This document shows positions 61,153 to 64,000 of a DNA stretch of 64,000 nt, one piece after another. Under the pieces are notes generated by a model. The model worked only from the letters and a program-made list of their open reading frames with translations, had not been told where the DNA came from and ran no database searches. The stretch is from Candidatus Zixiibacteriota bacterium (GTDB lineage: Bacteria; Desulfobacterota; Binatia; UBA9968): positions 1 through 64,000 of the forward strand of contig DATLYW010000052.1 of NCBI GenBank assembly GCA_035574315.1. Direction: 5' to 3'. A program made the position numbers and the translations under genes. Each line of letters opens with the position of its first letter. Within the stretch, counting starts at the first letter, position 1.

Positions 61153-61298
61153 AGGTGCTGCTCGCGTTGCAGGACGGGCAATGCCTGACTTAAACCCGCG
61201 CCGGGTGCTTTTGCAAGCCGAGCACTTGATGTGGATCGGCAGCCCAACGCTTGTTTACGACCAGGGATCTCATTGGCGGGTATCGAAAGCAGGCCGAG

Positions 61299-61331
61299 GA
61301 CGGTTTCCGGTTCCCGGTTTCCGTTTTTTAC
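61299..61331. repeat. dispersed intergenic repeat, AACCGGAAAC family
   Basis: On the minus strand the core reads GGAAACCGGGAACCGGAAAC, which shares its repeated ACCGGAAA units with sequences at 3425-3445, 15413-15470 and 62890-62930. A T-run lies on its plus-strand side. Confidence 0.5.
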
Positions 61332-61388
61332 AGTGAATCTGCGAACGAACCGAAGCGGAACGCGAAACGACTCGGGGAAACAGAGCGG

Positions 61389-61410
61389 CCGGGCGCCCGC
61401 AGGCGCCCGG
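61389..61410 (-). terminator. candidate GC-rich terminator hairpin after the zinc-finger gene
   Basis: CCGGGCGCC and GGCGCCCGG form a perfect nine-pair stem with a CGCA loop about 85 bases downstream of the zinc-finger stop. There is no T tract, so termination is not assured. Confidence 0.35.
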
Positions 61411-61494
61411 TGTCCGGTCGGCGGGCTGCGGAGGGGAGAGACTGCGGGGGCTGGAACTTCGGTATCTTCGGCTATCGGCGGAGTTTCCGGGAAA

Positions 61495-61701
61495 TCAGAT
61501 GTACCTCATTCGCGCCATCGTATCTCTGAGCTTGCGCAATTCGCCGCTGAACCAGCGCTGAAGAACGCGGTGGCGCGTCAGATGAGCTTTGAGGAGCTTT
61601 TTGGGATAAAGCTTCGCTCCGCAGTGACGACAGACCGCGCCGTTGAGCGTTTCGGACGTGGATCGACTTTCGTGAGAACGGACACGAATCGCCGCTTCCA
61701 T
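61495..61701 (-). CDS. C2H2 zinc-finger microprotein
   Basis: This 68-residue protein has VCRHCGAKLYPKKLLKAHLT followed by RH, that is Cys-x2-Cys-x12-His-x3-His. This is the spacing of a classical C2H2 zinc finger. A basic C-terminal helix (FSGELRKLRDTMARMR) follows, so it may bind DNA or RNA. The ATG at 61701 has AGAGGA nine bases upstream, which supports translation. Bacterial C2H2 proteins such as Ros/MucR have different spacing, so this is not an obvious Ros homologue. The function is unknown, and the gene has no operon partners. Confidence 0.68.
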   Translation of the reverse strand: MEAAIRVRSHESRSTSETLNGAVCRHCGAKLYPKKLLKAHLTRHRVLQRWFSGELRKLRDTMARMRYI

Positions 61702-61875
61702 ATTTTCCTCTCGCTACCGGAACGCGGCGGACGCAAGCGGCATGCCAGACCTGGCAAAAAGCGTTTACCGTCCGTCGTTGAAAGGATTTTTCTCGGTTCC
61801 GACGCTGCCCAGGCCGCCGCGACCTGACATCGGGCGCGAAGCCGCCGTGACAGGGATGACACGGGAGGGACGATT

Positions 61876-62850
61876 TTAGCGTTGCAGCAGCCGGCGAACG
61901 GCGTCCGCGATCTGCTTCTTGCCGGGCAGAAAACCGGACTCCAGCGCGGGGCTTGCGGGAACGGGCGCAAAAGCTGCGGCGAGCCGCTCGATCGGGCTAT
62001 CGAGATAGTAAAACGCCTCCTGCTGCACTCGTGCGGCGATCTCGGCGCCCACTCCGCCCTGCGCAACCGCTTCGTGAACGATCATCAGCCGTCCCGTCTT
62101 CCGGACCGAGCTGGAGATCGTCGCGACATCGAGGGGCGAGAGCGAGCGCGCATCGATTACCTCCACGGAAATTCCTTCGGCCGCCAGCTCGGCGGCGGCT
62201 TCCAGAGCAAGACCGGCCATCTTTGCGAGAGCGACAACCGTGACGTCGTCGCCCGACCGCATCACGGAGGCGGCGCCGATCGGCACGACGTGCTCGCCCT
62301 CGGGAACCGGACCGCGGGAGGCGTAAAGCCCTCGATGCTCGATAAAGACCACGGGACTGTCGTCTCGAATGGAAGCTTTCAGCAATCCCTTGGCATCGGC
62401 GGGGTTCGACGGCATCACCACCTTGAGTCCCGGGACGTGCGCGAGCCAGGCTTCGAGACTCTGCGAGTGGTGCGCTCCCATGTTGCCGTGAATACCGCAT
62501 TGCACCCGGACCGTGAGCGGGATTCGCAACTGCCCGCCGGACATGTAATGGAGCTTGGCCGCGTGGTTCGCGAGCTGGTCCAGCGCGAGCGCGATGAAAT
62601 CGATGAACATGATCTCGACCACCGGACGCAGGCCGGCGGTCGCAGCGCCGATCGCAAGCCCCATCACCGTTCCTTCGCTGATGGGCGTGTTGACGACGCG
62701 GTTCGCCCCGAACTCCGCGGCGAGATCCCTGGTGACGCCGAACGGCCCGCCGAGAGCCACGTCCTCGCCGAAGAGGTAGACCGACGAGTCGCGGCTCATC
62801 TCTTCGCGCAGGGCGGCACGAATCGCTTCCAGATAGGTCAGCTCGGGCAT
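61876..62850 (-). CDS. E1 beta subunit of a 2-oxoacid or acetoin dehydrogenase
   Basis: This 324-residue protein is the beta subunit of an E1 component, resembling AcoB and PdhB. The N-terminus MPELTYLEAIRAALREEM is followed by FGEDVALGGPFGVT, NTPISEGTVMGLAIGAA and EIMFIDFIALALDQL, all conserved in the ThDP pyrimidine-binding domain. The C-terminal domain has EVIDARSLSPLDVATI and HEAVAQGGVGAEI. It forms the active site with the alpha subunit gene just upstream on the same strand. No E2 or E3 gene is in the window. Confidence 0.93.
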   Translation of the reverse strand: MPELTYLEAIRAALREEMSRDSSVYLFGEDVALGGPFGVTRDLAAEFGANRVVNTPISEGTVMGLAIGAATAGLRPVVEIMFIDFIALALDQLANHAAKLHYMSGGQLRIPLTVRVQCGIHGNMGAHHSQSLEAWLAHVPGLKVVMPSNPADAKGLLKASIRDDSPVVFIEHRGLYASRGPVPEGEHVVPIGAASVMRSGDDVTVVALAKMAGLALEAAAELAAEGISVEVIDARSLSPLDVATISSSVRKTGRLMIVHEAVAQGGVGAEIAARVQQEAFYYLDSPIERLAAAFAPVPASPALESGFLPGKKQIADAVRRLLQR

Positions 62851-62872
62851 TGCTGTCGACGGGCTCTTTCAG

Positions 62873-62938
62873 GCTGCTGCTTCGGCGTTCAGTAAAAACC
62901 GGAAACCGCGAACGAGAAACCAGAAACTCCGTAGCAGC
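62873..62938. repeat. AACCGGAAAC-family repeat between inverted GCTGCT arms
   Basis: GCTGCT (62873-62878) and AGCAGC (62933-62938) flank AAAAACCGGAAACCGCGAAC and AGAAACCAGAAACTCC. It sits in the gap between the E1 alpha stop and the E1 beta start. It belongs to the same repeat family as the elements near 3.4, 15.4 and 61.3 kb. Confidence 0.5.
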
Positions 62939-62939
62939 T

Positions 62940-63908
62940 TCAGGGCGTTACCTGGGTTGCGACCTCGGCGGCCTCCGGCCACGGAGAGCTGAGGGCGAAT
63001 TCCGCCGCCTTCTCGACCAGAGCCCGTGCCTCTCCTTCGATCGCCCCGATCTCGGCGTCGGAAAGGAGCTTCCTTCCTTTGAGCACGCGGGCGAAGCGGG
63101 CGATGGGGTCCTTTTTTTTCCATTCGGCGAGCTCCGAGAGCTCGCGGTACTTCGCCGGGTCGCCCTCGTAATGACCCCGCAGGCGATAGGTCAGGCATTC
63201 GACGAAGGCCGGTCCTTTGCCCGCACGCGCCCCTCGCAGCGCCTTTGCAACCGCGGTGCGCACCCCCAGCACGTCGTTGCCATCGACGACGAAGCCGGGG
63301 ATACGGTAGGTTTTCGCGTGCTTGGAAAGCCTCTCGACGAGCGTGTGGCTGGATAGCGGCGTGAACTCCGCGTAGCCGTTGTTCTCGCAGACGAAAATCA
63401 CCGGCAGCTTCCACAGGCTCGCGATGTTCAGAGACTCGTGGAACGCGCCGGTCTGCCCCGCGCCGTCGCCGAAAAAGACCACGGCCACCCGTCCCTGCTT
63501 TCTCTCCTTGGCCGCGAATGCGGCCCCGAGAGCGAGCGGAATCGTTCCGCCCACCACACCGGTGGCGGTGATGAATCCGCAGTCCGGCGCTGCAAGATGC
63601 ATCGATCCGCCCTTGCCGCGGCAATACCCGGCGGCGCGACCGGCGATCTCCGCAAGCAATCGACCGATGTCCGCTCCCTTGGCTATCGCATGACCGTGCG
63701 AGCGGTGGCCGCCAAAAACGTAGTCCCCGCGCGAAAGCAGGCTGCAGGCGCCGACGGCGACCGCTTCCTGGCCGATTCCGAGGTGCAGCAGGCCGACGAT
63801 GTGACGCGCGGCATAAAGCGCGGAGACCTTCTCCTCGAAGGCCCGGATGAGCCACATCCGTTGCAGCAGCGAAACCAGCTCTCTGGTGTTTTTCCCGGCC
63901 GGCCTCAT
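62940..63908 (-). CDS. E1 alpha subunit of a 2-oxoacid or acetoin dehydrogenase
   Basis: This protein of about 322 residues is the ThDP-diphosphate-binding E1 alpha subunit, resembling AcoA and PdhA. It has LLHLGIGQEAVAVGA, RSHGHAIAKG with the conserved His, GKGGSMHLA, and the ThDP motif FFGDGAGQTGAFHESLNIAS ending in the Asn pair CENNGYAEFTP. The start ATG at 63908 is the likeliest. A longer frame to 63974 overlaps the C-terminus of the upstream gene and is not conserved. It lies immediately upstream of E1 beta and 22 bases after the partial gene at the window edge. Confidence 0.92.
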   Translation of the reverse strand: MRPAGKNTRELVSLLQRMWLIRAFEEKVSALYAARHIVGLLHLGIGQEAVAVGACSLLSRGDYVFGGHRSHGHAIAKGADIGRLLAEIAGRAAGYCRGKGGSMHLAAPDCGFITATGVVGGTIPLALGAAFAAKERKQGRVAVVFFGDGAGQTGAFHESLNIASLWKLPVIFVCENNGYAEFTPLSSHTLVERLSKHAKTYRIPGFVVDGNDVLGVRTAVAKALRGARAGKGPAFVECLTYRLRGHYEGDPAKYRELSELAEWKKKDPIARFARVLKGRKLLSDAEIGAIEGEARALVEKAAEFALSSPWPEAAEVATQVTP

Positions 63909-63930
63909 CGAGGGAAACGGCAAGCGTGCG

Positions 63931-64000
63931 CTAGCGAAGGACCGAGCGGATCGCCTCGGCGATGCGGTCTTCACGCGGCCCGATGTGCTCCTCCAGCGGC
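63931..64000 (-). CDS. C-terminus of a gene cut by the window edge
   Basis: On the minus strand a reading frame enters from the right edge and ends at TAG (63933-63931), encoding LEEHIGPREDRIAEAIRSVL followed by R. The helical, charged ending looks like a genuine protein C-terminus. Its stop lies 22 bases before the E1 alpha start, as in an operon. The family cannot be identified from 22 residues. Confidence 0.5.
   Translation of the reverse strand, partial: PLEEHIGPREDRIAEAIRSVLR

Larger units (their letters stand above)
61153..61494. other. intergenic region with repeat and GC hairpin
   Basis: This 342-base stretch holds a member of the AACCGGAAAC repeat family at 61299-61331 (on the minus strand GGAAACCGGGAACCGGAAAC). 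It also has a strong nine-pair hairpin, CCGGGCGCC/GGCGCCCGG with a four-base loop, at 61389-61410, downstream of the zinc-finger gene. No ORF with recognisable similarity and no promoter pair were found. Confidence 0.55.

Overview
The window reads as a chromosomal segment of a GC-rich, Gram-negative, probably uncultured soil or subsurface bacterium. Evidence for a Gram-negative envelope is a Pal lipoprotein and a TPR/beta-barrel outer-membrane exporter ending in Phe. The mix of luciferase-like (LLM) oxidoreductases, orphan NMT1/SsuA-type solute-binding proteins, molybdenum hydroxylases, arsenosugar genes, a bacterial topoisomerase VI and a transaldolase-phosphoglucose isomerase fusion recalls NC10/Rokubacteria- or Binatota-like lineages. 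That placement is an impression from gene content, not a demonstrated assignment. No rRNA, CRISPR array, insertion sequence or phage gene was seen. One partial tRNA-Gly(CCC) lies at the left edge.

Layout. 1-9.7 kb: aldo/keto reductase, a PTPS-III-like pterin enzyme, a YqeC plus MobA-like pair that serves molybdenum hydroxylase maturation, PyrD, an orphan solute-binding protein, a NIPSNAP protein, and a two-gene exopolysaccharide synthase/exporter unit. 9.7-25.0 kb: a long, mostly minus-strand catabolic region. It holds a three-subunit molybdenum hydroxylase, two LLM oxidoreductases around an alpha/beta hydrolase, an RpiR-type regulator divergent from a bicupin, a stand-alone CoxL-like subunit, two ornithine-cyclodeaminase-family proteins, an M24 peptidase and an isochorismatase-like hydrolase. 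25.2-27.2 kb: ferredoxin, YbeY, and prfB with its programmed +1 frameshift.

27.4-33.4 kb is an arsenosugar biosynthesis cluster (ArsM, ArsS, a TVP38-flavoprotein fusion and two dedicated glycosyltransferase-type proteins). It runs directly into a co-oriented pentose phosphate operon at 33.5-43.2 kb: transketolase, RpiB, Tal-Pgi fusion, Gnd, Zwf, Glk, Pgl. Together these genes cover glucose phosphorylation, the whole oxidative branch and much of the non-oxidative branch.

43-49 kb holds a second orphan binding protein, an SDR, a TIGR01777 epimerase, a FabF-like ketosynthase and a tandem ThyX-like protein. A truncated nucleotidyl cyclase remnant follows. 49.4-53.5 kb is an amidohydrolase / ThDP enzyme / binding-protein set that looks like another small catabolic unit. 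53.6-64 kb holds a ferritin-like protein, an RF-1-domain rescue factor, a DUF475 membrane protein, Pal, both topoisomerase VI subunits behind a perfect extended -10 box, an EamA transporter, a C2H2 zinc-finger microprotein and the E1 alpha/beta pair of a 2-oxoacid or acetoin dehydrogenase.

The features most worth following up are the split ThyX signature, the arsenosugar-pentose phosphate juxtaposition, the uncharacterised molybdenum hydroxylase/LLM catabolic region, the bacterial topoisomerase VI, and a small family of dispersed AACCGGAAAC-type intergenic repeats that mostly sit in hairpins.
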